Shown: positions 30,526 to 37,870, counted from the stretch's first letter. The stretch: 64,000 nucleotides of DNA from Actinokineospora enzanensis DSM 44649 (GCF_000374445.1 NZ_KB894423.1:76568-140567); one strand, 5' to 3'. Notes: a model not told the origin generated them from the letters alone. A program made the numbers and translations.

Positions 30526-30837
30526 TCAGCGAAGGATGGGGATGACCTCGTCCAGGCCGGTGATGGCGAGGATGCGGACCAGGAACGCGGGGACGAAGTC
30601 CAGCGCCACCTTGGCCCCCAGCGACAGCGCCCTCTTGTGCGCGGCGATGAACACGCTCAGCCCGCTGGAGTCGATGAACGTCAGCCCGCCCAGGTCGACG
30701 ACGACCTCGCCGCCCTCCTGGATCAGCCCGAGCAGCGCCCGCTTGAACTCGACCGCCGTGTGGGTGTCCAGCTCGCCCTTGATCGCGACGACGATCCGCT
30801 CCGCCTCGGTGCCGACGGTGTGCGTGAGCTCGGTCAT
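30526..30837 (-). CDS. STAS-domain anti-sigma factor antagonist (last gene of the B12/phosphatase operon)
   Basis: A 103-aa SpoIIAA/RsbV-type protein. The phosphorylation-site motif is LTFIDSSGLS, with Ser57 or Ser58 after Asp56. When unphosphorylated, such proteins bind the anti-sigma kinase and free the sigma factor. The ATG overlaps the stop of the cobalamin-binding gene by 4 nt, so the antagonist is translationally tied to the sensor and, upstream, to the phosphatase that would dephosphorylate it. Confidence 0.93.
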   Translation of the reverse strand: MTELTHTVGTEAERIVVAIKGELDTHTAVEFKRALLGLIQEGGEVVVDLGGLTFIDSSGLSVFIAAHKRALSLGAKVALDFVPAFLVRILAITGLDEVIPILR

Positions 30838-31874
30838 CGAGCCCCGGCCGCGAGCACGCCGTCACCCCAGTGCCGCGCCACCAGGTCCCGGGCGATCGGG
30901 AAGTCCCGGAGATCGGCGGCCAGCAACCGGCCGAGCTCCAGGACGAGCTCCGGGTTCACGTCCCGGGCGTCCAGCAGCGACCCGACCCAGCCCGCGGTCT
31001 CGGTCAGCGCCCGCGGGTCATCGGTGATCAACGCCGCCCACACCGCGTGCACCGCCTGGTTGACCACGTCCACCGCGATGGCGTCGACACTGTCCAGCGG
31101 CAACGCCTCGGTCGTCACGATCTGGGCCGCCAGCGACCACCGCTCCCGCAGGCCGGTCACGATCCGGTGGTGGGCCAGCTCCAGCGCGGCCTGCTCCCCC
31201 GCCGCCCGGCCCGCCATCGGCGGTACGGCCGGGACGACGGTCGGCAGCGCCGCCACGATGTCCACCGCCTCCCGGGCCCCGGGCGCCCACGCGGTCGCCC
31301 CCAACGCCTCGGCCCGTGCCGCGTCGCGCCCGAACGCCGATCCGCCCACCACCACCGGGATCCCGGCAGCGGTGCTCGCCTCGATGAACCGCCGCGTGGT
31401 CCCCAGCGCCCCGAGGACCGAGCAGCTCACCGCGACCGCGTCCGGCCCCAGGTCGTGCAGGTACTGCCCCAGCTTGGTCGGCGGGGTCGAGGCGCCCAGC
31501 AACGTGATGTCCCAGCCCGCCGCGCGCAACGCGGTGCCGACGATCATCGCAGGTAGCGCGTGCCATTCTCGTTCCGCGCAGGCCACCACGACCCGCCCCC
31601 GGGTGGCGGGCGTCCGGCGGACCCACCGCGCCACGGCCTCGGTCGCCGAGACGGACACCGCGGTGGCCGCGTGCTCCTCCGCGACCGTCCATTCCCCGCG
31701 CTGCCACCGTTCGCCGACCGTCCGCTGGGCGGAGGCGATCACGTCGACCAGCACGTCGACCGGGTCGACCCCGGCCGCCAACAGCCCTTCCACCACGGAC
31801 ACCGCGGTCTCCACCTCGACCGAGGCGAGCGCGCCGTCGAACCGCCCGACCGCGTCGAGCATCTTGTCCCGCAC
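30834..31874 (-). CDS. CarH-like cobalamin-binding sensor without a DNA-binding domain
   Basis: A 346-aa protein. Residues 1-85 form a four-helix cap with Trp57 followed after nine residues by Glu67-His68, exactly the Wx9EH adenosylcobalamin-cap motif of the light sensor CarH. Residues 93-185 are a B12-binding Rossmann domain with REWHALPAM (Glu103-x-His105, candidate lower axial histidine) and ITLLGASTPPTKLGQYL. The last ~150 residues are helical and unassigned. No MerR helix-turn-helix is present. The GTG follows GGGAGGTAG. It sits 7 nt after the SpoIIE phosphatase and overlaps the STAS gene. The inferred role is a cobalamin or light input to partner switching. Confidence 0.85.
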   Translation of the reverse strand: MRDKMLDAVGRFDGALASVEVETAVSVVEGLLAAGVDPVDVLVDVIASAQRTVGERWQRGEWTVAEEHAATAVSVSATEAVARWVRRTPATRGRVVVACAEREWHALPAMIVGTALRAAGWDITLLGASTPPTKLGQYLHDLGPDAVAVSCSVLGALGTTRRFIEASTAAGIPVVVGGSAFGRDAARAEALGATAWAPGAREAVDIVAALPTVVPAVPPMAGRAAGEQAALELAHHRIVTGLRERWSLAAQIVTTEALPLDSVDAIAVDVVNQAVHAVWAALITDDPRALTETAGWVGSLLDARDVNPELVLELGRLLAADLRDFPIARDLVARHWGDGVLAAGAR

Positions 31875-31881
31875 GTGCGAA

Positions 31882-33222
31882 CTACCTCCCGCAGGCCACC
31901 GCGAACAGGGCCATGTCGTCATGGGCCCGGCCGCGCAGGTACTCGACCACGTCCTGTTCGACGGCCTCGCACACCGCCTCCGGTCCGGCCCCCGCGTACG
32001 CGGGCAGCAGGCCCCGCAACCGGTCCATGCCGTAGAAGCCCTCCGGCCCGCGCGCCTCGTAGATGCCGTCGGTGAACATCACCAGTGCGTCGCCCGGCCC
32101 CAGCCGGGTGGTGGTCTCGCGGTAGCCGACGTCCGGCAGGACGCCCGCCACCATCCCGGCGACCTCCACCTGGGTCAGCGTCCCGTCCGCGTGCAGCACC
32201 AGCGGCGCCGGGTGTCCGGCCACCGCCAGCGTCACCTCGGCCGAACGCCCGTCCGGGTCCGGCCGGACCCGCGCGCACACGACCGTGACGAACCTGTCCG
32301 AGTCCTCCTCATAGAGCACCGAGTTCACCGCGGCCAGCACCCGCGCCGGGCGCCGGTCGAAGTGGAACGCCGTGCGGATGCTCTGCCGGGCCCGCCCGGT
32401 GAGCACCGCGGCCTCCACGCCCTTGCCGCAGACGTCGCCGAGCACCAGCAGCCAGTCGCCGTCGCCGCCGTGCACGTCGTAGAAGTCGCCCCCGATGTCC
32501 AGGTGCTCGGCGGCGGCCCGGAACCGGGCCGACAGCCGCAGTCCGGGAGTCCGCGGCAGCGCGGGCGGGCGCAGGCTCGCCTGCAGCACCGACGCCACCC
32601 GCGACCGGTCCTCGTACAACCGCGCCGAGTCCAGCGCCATCGCGGCCCGCCCGGCGACCTGCTCGGCGAGCGCCACGTCCTCCTCGGGGAACCCCCGCCC
32701 CGCGCCGCGGACCAGCACCAGCACGCCCACGGTGACCCCGCGCGCGGTCAGCGCCAGGCCCAGCACGTCAGCCGGGCGCAGCGCGGTGGCCTCGGCGCGC
32801 AGCCCGTCGTGCGGGATCATGCTGTCCAGGCCGTCCGCGAAATCCTCTGCCAACGCCACGTGCAGCAGCTCGCTGCGGCCGGAGCGCAGCACCCGCCCGA
32901 CGCCCAGCTCCTCGGCCGGGATGCCGTCGATGTGCGTGACGAACGTCGGCTCGTGCCCGCCGTGCAGGGCCAGCCGGTCGGTGCGCCGGTCGGCCATGAC
33001 CAGCATGGCCCAGTCCGCCAGCTCGGGCTTGACCAGCGCGAACAGCCGCAGGACCGTGCGCCGCAGGTTCAGCGACCCGGCCAGCTGCGTGGTGACCTCC
33101 CCGGCCAGGTCGGCCCGCTGCCGCGCCCTGGCCAGCAGCTGCTGCTCGGTGGGCGTGCCCTCGGTCTCCGCACCGAGCGGGGGCGGTTGCGCCTGCACGC
33201 CCGTACGTCCGTTACCCGACAT
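31882..33222 (-). CDS. GAF-SpoIIE (PP2C) serine phosphatase, RsbU-type
   Basis: A 446-aa signalling phosphatase. A GAF-like sensor occupies about residues 45-195 (VKPELADWAMLVMAD to GRAAMALDSARLYEDRS). The SpoIIE/PP2C domain follows with the metal-binding motifs HLDIGGDFYD, VLGDVCGKGVEAA, VMFTDGIYEARG and the terminal HDDMALFAV. It should dephosphorylate STAS antagonists. The ATG at 33222 has GAGGAAG upstream. It lies 49 nt after the HATPase gene and 7 nt before the cobalamin-binding gene, forming one transcription unit. Confidence 0.93.
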   Translation of the reverse strand: MSGNGRTGVQAQPPPLGAETEGTPTEQQLLARARQRADLAGEVTTQLAGSLNLRRTVLRLFALVKPELADWAMLVMADRRTDRLALHGGHEPTFVTHIDGIPAEELGVGRVLRSGRSELLHVALAEDFADGLDSMIPHDGLRAEATALRPADVLGLALTARGVTVGVLVLVRGAGRGFPEEDVALAEQVAGRAAMALDSARLYEDRSRVASVLQASLRPPALPRTPGLRLSARFRAAAEHLDIGGDFYDVHGGDGDWLLVLGDVCGKGVEAAVLTGRARQSIRTAFHFDRRPARVLAAVNSVLYEEDSDRFVTVVCARVRPDPDGRSAEVTLAVAGHPAPLVLHADGTLTQVEVAGMVAGVLPDVGYRETTTRLGPGDALVMFTDGIYEARGPEGFYGMDRLRGLLPAYAGAGPEAVCEAVEQDVVEYLRGRAHDDMALFAVACGR

Positions 33223-33271
33223 GTCCGCTTCCTCATCCGGGGACAGGAGAGGAACCCACCCTACCCACACA

Positions 33272-33775
33272 CTAGTTGTCAAGCGGCAACGAAGCGGTCG
33301 CGCGGCGCGCCGCGGACTCCCCGTCCCTCTCCGTCGCCGCGGGCACGCCACCGGACACACCGCTGGTGGGCGCGCCGAACTCGGCCCAGACCCACTTGCC
33401 GCCGCGCGCCGACTCGTACCCCCAGGCCGTGCTCAGCGCGGCCACGATCGTCAGGCCGCGGCTGCGCTCGGACAGCAGGCTCGGCGGCTTGCGCACCGGC
33501 ACCTGGTCCGTGTCGTCCCACACCCGCAGCACCACCCGCCCGGCCGACTGGGCCAGCTCCACCACGATCTCGCTCGCGGCCGCGGTGGAGTGCTCGATCG
33601 CGTTGGTCACCAGCTCGGAGGTGGCCAACACGATGTCGCTGGTCGACGGCTCGGCCACGCCCCAGGAGCGCAGCGCGGCCCCGACGAAGTCACGGGCCTC
33701 CCCCGCCGACCGGCCGATCGGGGGCAGTCGGGTGCCCAGCCTGCGCACCCGGCCGGTACTCGCCGCCTCGCTCAC
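33272..33775 (-). CDS. RsbW/SpoIIAB-type HATPase (canonical N-box)
   Basis: A 167-aa GHKL-type anti-sigma/serine kinase. The ATP-binding N-box is complete, ATSELVTNAIEHS with the Glu, Asn and His expected for catalysis. VLRVWDDTD and RGLTIVAALSTAWGYE form the G boxes. The C-terminal ~25 residues are disordered. The start is the GTG at 33775 (VSEAASTGRVRRL); GTGs at 33787 and 33790 are alternatives. It begins the operon with the phosphatase, sensor and STAS genes, a candidate promoter being at 34129-34153. It may phosphorylate one of the two STAS proteins. Confidence 0.88.
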   Translation of the reverse strand: MSEAASTGRVRRLGTRLPPIGRSAGEARDFVGAALRSWGVAEPSTSDIVLATSELVTNAIEHSTAAASEIVVELAQSAGRVVLRVWDDTDQVPVRKPPSLLSERSRGLTIVAALSTAWGYESARGGKWVWAEFGAPTSGVSGGVPAATERDGESAARRATASLPLDN

Positions 33776-34182
33776 GTCACCTGCCACCACCCCTCGCGCG
33801 CTCCGCGCGCCGCTGTCCGACGGCACGTCCTGCCGCCGTTGTCCCGGGAGGACTTGTCCCCGGGGGATTCGACGCGGCTGCCGCGCCGGACGGCCCCGTC
33901 CCGGATCCCGGTCCTGACCGGGTCGTTCCTGCCCGCGCCGGTCCCGCTCCCGAGGTTCCCCACGCGTCGGACCGGTCTCCCGCGCACCCCCGCGCGTCTG
34001 CCCGTCCACGCCGCGCGGCGACCCGGCGGGGCCGACCGCGCGACCGGCCCCGGTGTCCTGGCCCGCCGCGCGGCGGGCCCGCTGTCCAGACGCGCCATCC
34101 GGCGCCGCGGCCTTCACGCCGGGGGGATTACCCCGGTCGGGCCGCGGTGAACCGGACCCGCCCGGGATCGCCCCCGGCGGGC
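33776..34182. other. Gap between the second STAS gene and the HATPase operon (about 400 nt)
   Basis: No gene is supported. The frame open upstream of the HATPase is Arg/Gly/Pro-rich and lacks a ribosome-binding site, so it is read as an untranslated leader. A sigma-B/F-type promoter candidate lies at 34129-34153, which would give a leader of about 350 nt. Confidence 0.5.
34129..34153 (-). promoter_or_regulatory. Candidate sigma-B/F-type promoter for the HATPase-phosphatase-B12-STAS operon
   Basis: On the minus strand GGTTC (34153-34149) is followed after 15 nt by GGGTA (34133-34129), one mismatch from the GTTT-N15-17-GGGTA consensus of SigF/SigB. It faces the operon starting at 33775. Confidence 0.4.
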
Positions 34183-34509
34183 TCAGCCCTTGTCCGGCCC
34201 GGTGGCGCCCGCCAGGCCGAACACCTCGGCCAGGCCGGTGATCTCGATGATCCGGCGGACCCGCTCGTGCGGGGCGTCCAGGACCAGGGTGCGATCGCTC
34301 TCCTCGGCCTTGCGCAGCGCGGCCACGAGCACCCGCAGCCCGGCCGAGTCCATGAACTCGACCGCGGACAGGTCCACCCGCACGCCGGTGGCGCCCGGCT
34401 CGGCCAGGGCCGCGTCGAGGGCCTGCTCCAACTGCGGCGCGGTGGCCAGGTCCACCTCGCCGGTGACCGAGACGACGACCGGGTCGGTGCCCTCGCTGGT
34501 GATCTCCAC
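34183..34509 (-). CDS. STAS-domain anti-sigma factor antagonist (second copy)
   Basis: A 108-aa SpoIIAA/RsbV-like antagonist. The site VEFMDSAGLRVLVAALR puts the phospho-acceptor at Ser55 after Asp54. It differs from the 30526-30837 copy in having Ala rather than Ser next to the acceptor. It appears to be its own transcription unit, with a -10-like TACTGT at 34580-34575. It lies opposite the whiB gene and about 400 nt before the HATPase operon. Confidence 0.92.
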   Translation of the reverse strand: MEITSEGTDPVVVSVTGEVDLATAPQLEQALDAALAEPGATGVRVDLSAVEFMDSAGLRVLVAALRKAEESDRTLVLDAPHERVRRIIEITGLAEVFGLAGATGPDKG

Positions 34510-34661
34510 TATCGGTCCTTCCTCAACACCGCGGCCGTGCGCCGCGCTCCCGCGCGGCCGTCCACGCCGACGTCACAGTAGTTGTCCCTGGCCGGTTCCC
34601 GCCCGCGAGGCGGCCCCGCCGGGTCGCCGGGGAGGCCGAATGGCCGCTCCCGGGATGGGCC

Positions 34662-34686
34662 GTTTCGCGCGGTGGGCCCGGGGGTA
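34662..34686 (+). promoter_or_regulatory. Sigma-B/F-type promoter upstream of the whiB gene
   Basis: GTTT (34662-34665), 16 nt, GGGTA (34682-34686) is a full match to the SigF/SigB consensus, with the same 16-nt spacing as the promoter upstream of the anti-sigma/sigma pair. The start of transcription would fall about 40 nt before the whiB ATG. Confidence 0.6.
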
Positions 34687-34736
34687 GTTCCCGGTCGAAC
34701 CCGCTGTGCGGAGCGGGCACCGAGGAGGGACCAGCC

Positions 34737-35033
34737 ATGGCCGAGATCACCCGCCTGCCCAAGCCCGTCTCCGACGAGTGGGCCTGGCAGCTCAACGGCT
34801 CGTGCCGGGGGGCGGACAGCATGATGTTCTTCCACCCCGACGCCGAGCGCGGTCCCGCCCGGCACGCGCGCGAGGAACGGGCCAAGGCCGTCTGCCGCGC
34901 CTGCCCCGTGCTGGAGCAGTGCCGCGAGCACGCTTTGGCCGTGCAGGAGCCCTACGGCATCTGGGGCGCCATGGGCGAGGGCGAACGGCGCACGCTGATC
35001 GCGCAGCGGCGGCGCTCCCTGCGGGTCTCCTGA
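34737..35033 (+). CDS. WhiB-family iron-sulphur regulator (WhiB3/WhiD-like)
   Basis: A 98-aa WhiB-like protein. The four cluster-binding cysteines are Cys23, Cys53, Cys56 and Cys62. The context DEWAWQLNGSCRGADSMMFF and HPDAERGPARHAREERAK matches the WhiB3/WhiD subgroup. The sigma-binding turn YGIWGAMGEGERR replaces the usual GVWGG with GIWGA. WhiB3 and WhiD are redox-sensing partners of the principal sigma factor and affect sporulation or redox balance. The ATG follows GAGGAGGG. A sigma-B/F-type promoter lies upstream, linking it to the adjacent sigma factor. Confidence 0.94.
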   Translation: MAEITRLPKPVSDEWAWQLNGSCRGADSMMFFHPDAERGPARHAREERAKAVCRACPVLEQCREHALAVQEPYGIWGAMGEGERRTLIAQRRRSLRVS

Positions 35034-35322
35034 CCCGCGGGTGCCCCGCACCCACCCCTCCCGGTCGGTTCCCGACCCACTGGCTCCCACCACGAAGCCC
35101 GCGTAATCCACGGAGTCCATGAACGACGCCAACCGCGCGCGCTCCACAGACTCCGCCAACTCCGCCAACAACACAGCACCCACGGCATCCCCACGGCCCG
35201 GCCCACCCGCACGCCGACCGCTCCCGGGGTGACCGCTCTCCCGGACCTGCCCCGACCCACGCGTGTCCCGCGGTGCGCCTCCCACGCACCGCGCGCGGCG
35301 GAGGTCTGTGCGGCGGCCCAAC

Positions 35323-36108
35323 TCAGCCCGCCAGGGTGTCCTCGCCGAGCGCGGCCCGCAGCCGCTCCAGCGTCTTGGCCAGCAGCCGGGACACCTGCAT
35401 CTGCGACACGCCGACCCGGCGCGCGATGTCGGCCTGGGACATGCCGCGGAAGAACCGCAGCACGATGATCTTCTGCTCACGTTCCGGCAGCTCGGCCAGC
35501 AGCGGGCCGAGCGCCCGTCTGTTGTCCACCTCGGCGAGTCGGTCGTCCTCGTAGCCGAAGCGGTCCCCGGCAGGCTCGGCCAGCCGGGCGTCCAGCGAGG
35601 TGCCCTGCTTGGCGGCACTGGCCACGAGCGCCTCGTAGACCTGCTCCTTGGTGAGCCCTAAGTGGTCGGCGAGCTCGCTCGGCTTGGGCGCGCGGCCCAG
35701 CTTCTGGCTCAGCTCGTTGCGCCCCGCGGCCACCGTGACGTGCAGCTCCTTGAGCTGGCGCGGCACCCGCACGGCCCAGCCGGTGTCCCGGAAGTGCCTG
35801 CGCAGCTCGCCCATGATGGTGGGGATGGCGAAGGCGTAGAAGTTGCCCCGGTCCGCCTCGAACCGGTCCACGGCCTTGATCAGCCCGATGGTGGCGACCT
35901 GGACCAGGTCCTCCAGCTGGTCGCCGCGCCGGTCGAACTTGCGGGCCAGGTTGCGCGCCAGGTCCATGTGGTCGGCGACCAGGTCGCCGCGCAGCGCGGA
36001 CCGGCGCTGGTCGTCCGGGGCGAGCGCGGCCAGCTCGCGGAACCGCGCGGCCTGGATCTCGTCCCGGGTGGGTTGCCCCTCGTCGTGGGGGTCGGCGGCA
36101 GTGCTCAC
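35323..36108 (-). CDS. RNA polymerase sigma factor of the SigB/SigF/SigG group
   Basis: A 261-aa group-3 sigma factor. Region 2 is MDLARNLARKFDRRGDQLEDLVQVATIGL-like, in parts LEDLVQVATIGLIKAVDRF, then FYAFAIPTIMGELRRHFRD. Region 3 includes NELSQKLGRAPKPSELADHLGL. Region 4 ends REQKIIVLRFFRGMSQADIA and VSQMQVSRLLAKTLERLR. The GTG overlaps the anti-sigma stop by 4 nt, the usual rsbW-sig pairing. General stress or developmental genes are the expected targets. A promoter for it lies upstream of the anti-sigma gene. Confidence 0.94.
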   Translation of the reverse strand: MSTAADPHDEGQPTRDEIQAARFRELAALAPDDQRRSALRGDLVADHMDLARNLARKFDRRGDQLEDLVQVATIGLIKAVDRFEADRGNFYAFAIPTIMGELRRHFRDTGWAVRVPRQLKELHVTVAAGRNELSQKLGRAPKPSELADHLGLTKEQVYEALVASAAKQGTSLDARLAEPAGDRFGYEDDRLAEVDNRRALGPLLAELPEREQKIIVLRFFRGMSQADIARRVGVSQMQVSRLLAKTLERLRAALGEDTLAG

Positions 36109-36542
36109 CGGGGTTCCGTCTCGGCCGGGCCGGGCACCGCGAGCAGCTCGACCTGCACCCGGTAGCCCCCGTCCACGGCGGTCACCCGCTCGGTCACCGA
36201 GGCGGCCAGCGCGGTCAGGATCTGCCAGCCCATCGGGTCGGCCGACGGCGGCCGGGAGTGCTCGGAGTCGACCTGCACGCGCACCCGCACGCCGTGCACC
36301 TCGGGCTCGAACCAGCAGTACAGCGAGCTGTCCTCCGCGGCGCCGCGGACCAGCAGCGAGCAGGCCTCGTCGACGGCCATCCGCAGGTCCTCGATGGCGT
36401 CGAGGTCGAAGTCCATCCGCATCGCGATGTCCGCGGCGAAGGACCGCAACAACGGCACCTGCTCGGCGTCCGCCCACACTCGCACCTCGACGTCGCGCAC
36501 CCCGTGGCTGCGCGCGACCGGGCTGGTTTCGACCTCAGACAC
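36105..36542 (-). CDS. Anti-sigma factor of the RsbW/UsfX type with altered N-box
   Basis: A 145-aa HATPase-like anti-sigma factor directly upstream of, and coupled to, its sigma gene. The N-box reads LRMAVDEACSLLVRGA. The catalytic Asn is replaced by Leu and the later His by Gly, as I recall for mycobacterial UsfX-type proteins. Kinase activity is therefore doubtful, though sigma binding is expected. The remaining fold is recognisable (DPMGWQILTALAASV). The GTG follows GGAGGAACGAGG. The gene is preceded by a long hairpin and a sigma-B/F promoter. Confidence 0.88.
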   Translation of the reverse strand: MSEVETSPVARSHGVRDVEVRVWADAEQVPLLRSFAADIAMRMDFDLDAIEDLRMAVDEACSLLVRGAAEDSSLYCWFEPEVHGVRVRVQVDSEHSRPPSADPMGWQILTALAASVTERVTAVDGGYRVQVELLAVPGPAETEPR

Positions 36543-36599
36543 CCTCGTTCCTCCTGCCGTCCTGACGCTGTCGTGGACCGTACCGCGATGCGGGAAAGT

Positions 36600-36651
36600 G
36601 TGGAGCGGGGTGGGATTCGCACTCGTGTGCCCTCAGGCCACCCCGCCCCAC
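36600..36651 (-). terminator. 14-bp hairpin in the leader of the anti-sigma/sigma operon
   Basis: Arms 36600-36613 and 36638-36651 pair over 14 bp with one G-U pair and a 24-nt loop. It lies between the promoter at 36686-36713 and the anti-sigma GTG. It could terminate read-through from the secreted-protein gene or act as an attenuator. Confidence 0.6.
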
Positions 36652-36685
36652 AGCGAGAAGATCGCGGGGCAGGACCCTGGTGACT

Positions 36686-36713
36686 GTTACCCCGATCGTG
36701 GCGGCGTCAAACC
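36686..36713 (-). promoter_or_regulatory. Autoregulatory sigma-B/F-type promoter of the anti-sigma/sigma operon
   Basis: On the minus strand GGTTT (36713-36709), 16 nt after GTTT, GGGTAAC matches the SigF/SigB consensus fully. It sits immediately after the stop of the secreted-protein gene and about 140 nt before the anti-sigma start, the typical place for an autoregulated sigF promoter. Confidence 0.7.
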
Positions 36714-36717
36714 AGGC

Positions 36718-37668
36718 TCAGCGGAACAAGTTCCCGGTGTAGGTCGTGGCGAACGACCCCTTGCCGCCGAAGTACTGTCCGACCAGGTAGGCGGGGTCGG
36801 TGGCGAGGTATCCGCGCGGGATGTCGCCACCGTCGTTCCCGTCGTCCCAGCCCCAGGGCGCGTTGGCCGCGTTGTCCTTGCCGTTGTCACCGCGGAAGGT
36901 GCCGAACGACGCGTAGGTCTCGGCGTTGTTGCGACGCGCCCACATGCCGTTCGCGGCGAAGACGTCGACGAGGGTGTAGCCGACGGAGGAGTCGGTGCCG
37001 CCGGACGGGACCTCGGCGGTGCCGCTGGGGTAGTAGACGACACCGTCACCGTCGGGGGCGTGGTCGGCGTTCTTGGCGTAGCAGCCGTGGCCCTTGGCCT
37101 CCTGGTAGGTGGTGGGGTGCGGGAGGCCGTCGTAGGTCTGCATCTGGATCTGTCCGTCGATGTTCTCGCGGCCGTCGGTGTAGGGGCTGCCGGGCGGCAC
37201 GTACGAGTAGAAGTCGGTGTGCGCGACGGTGACCATGGCCTCCAGCGAGCCGTAGGCGGAACCGTCCTTGCGCACGGTCAGCAGCACACCTTCCATGTCG
37301 TTCTCGTGTGTGAGCAGCCCGAACGGGTCGGGGATATCGATCCAGTCGCGCGGGTGATAGAAGGAGTAGGTCAGGAACCAGTGGGTGCCGGTCTCGACGA
37401 CCGAGTAGTAGACGGTGCCGGTCAGCCGGGCGACGGAGTCGTCCTGGTCCTCCCAGTTGTTGAGCGTGTTCCACTCACCGTCGAAGTCGATCCGCGACAG
37501 GTAGTCGGCGTCGTAGTCGCTGGAGTCGGTGTCCTGGTAGTGGATGGGCGCCCACCGCGTGGCCAACGCGAGATCGGTGGGCGCTGCGGCGGCGCTGGGC
37601 GCGAACACGGTCGCGCCGACCGTGGCCAACGCGGCGGCGAGGGCGGCGATGCGGGGTAAGCGGCTCAT
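36718..37668 (-). CDS. Secreted protein of unknown function
   Basis: A 316-aa exported protein. It has a clear Sec signal peptide (MSRLPRIAALAAALATVGAT, cleavage likely after PSAAAA near residue 29). The mature part begins with TRWAPIHYQDTDSSDYDADYL. It contains aromatic-rich motifs THWFLTYSFYHPRDW, LLTHENDMEGVLL and MVTVAHTDFYSY. His/Asp/Glu clustering in HPRDW and HENDMEG recalls metal sites of Vps62 or necrosis-inducing NPP1 proteins, but the NPP1 heptapeptide GHRHDWE is absent. I do not assign a function. The ATG follows GGAGG. A 7-bp palindrome lies 25 nt upstream. Confidence 0.8.
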   Translation of the reverse strand: MSRLPRIAALAAALATVGATVFAPSAAAAPTDLALATRWAPIHYQDTDSSDYDADYLSRIDFDGEWNTLNNWEDQDDSVARLTGTVYYSVVETGTHWFLTYSFYHPRDWIDIPDPFGLLTHENDMEGVLLTVRKDGSAYGSLEAMVTVAHTDFYSYVPPGSPYTDGRENIDGQIQMQTYDGLPHPTTYQEAKGHGCYAKNADHAPDGDGVVYYPSGTAEVPSGGTDSSVGYTLVDVFAANGMWARRNNAETYASFGTFRGDNGKDNAANAPWGWDDGNDGGDIPRGYLATDPAYLVGQYFGGKGSFATTYTGNLFR

Positions 37669-37692
37669 CGGCTGTGCTACCTCCGGGGTCGA

Positions 37693-37710
37693 CAACTCGG
37701 TAACGAGTTG
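37693..37710. promoter_or_regulatory. Palindrome upstream of the secreted-protein gene
   Basis: CAACTCG-GTAA-CGAGTTG is a perfect 7+7 inverted repeat 25 nt upstream of the ATG. Its size and position suit a dimeric repressor operator. The binding protein is unknown. Confidence 0.45.
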
Positions 37711-37870
37711 ACTACCGGACGTGCCCGACAACCCGGTGACCACCGCACGAACATCACCCCGACACCGTCCTCGGCACCGGCGAGCACGGCCTACGGGGTT
37801 CCCCGGCCAGACCACTACGTCTCAGCAGCCCTCGTCCCCCTGGGCGCGCTCACCGTAGCGAGCGACCGGC

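Noticed and set aside
28642..34581. A ~1,980-codon plus-strand open frame
   Set aside because: It runs through the PHP gene in the wrong frame and then antisense to the MarR, STAS, B12, phosphatase and HATPase genes. Composition is typical of a high-GC shadow frame.
36592..36651. tRNA-like 3' half (GTGCGAATCCCAC near 36620)
   Set aside because: No cloverleaf can be completed. The pairing is explained better by the simple 14-bp hairpin.
36718..37668. Assignment as an NPP1/NLP necrosis-inducing toxin
   Set aside because: The diagnostic GHRHDWE heptapeptide is missing; only a loose resemblance remains.
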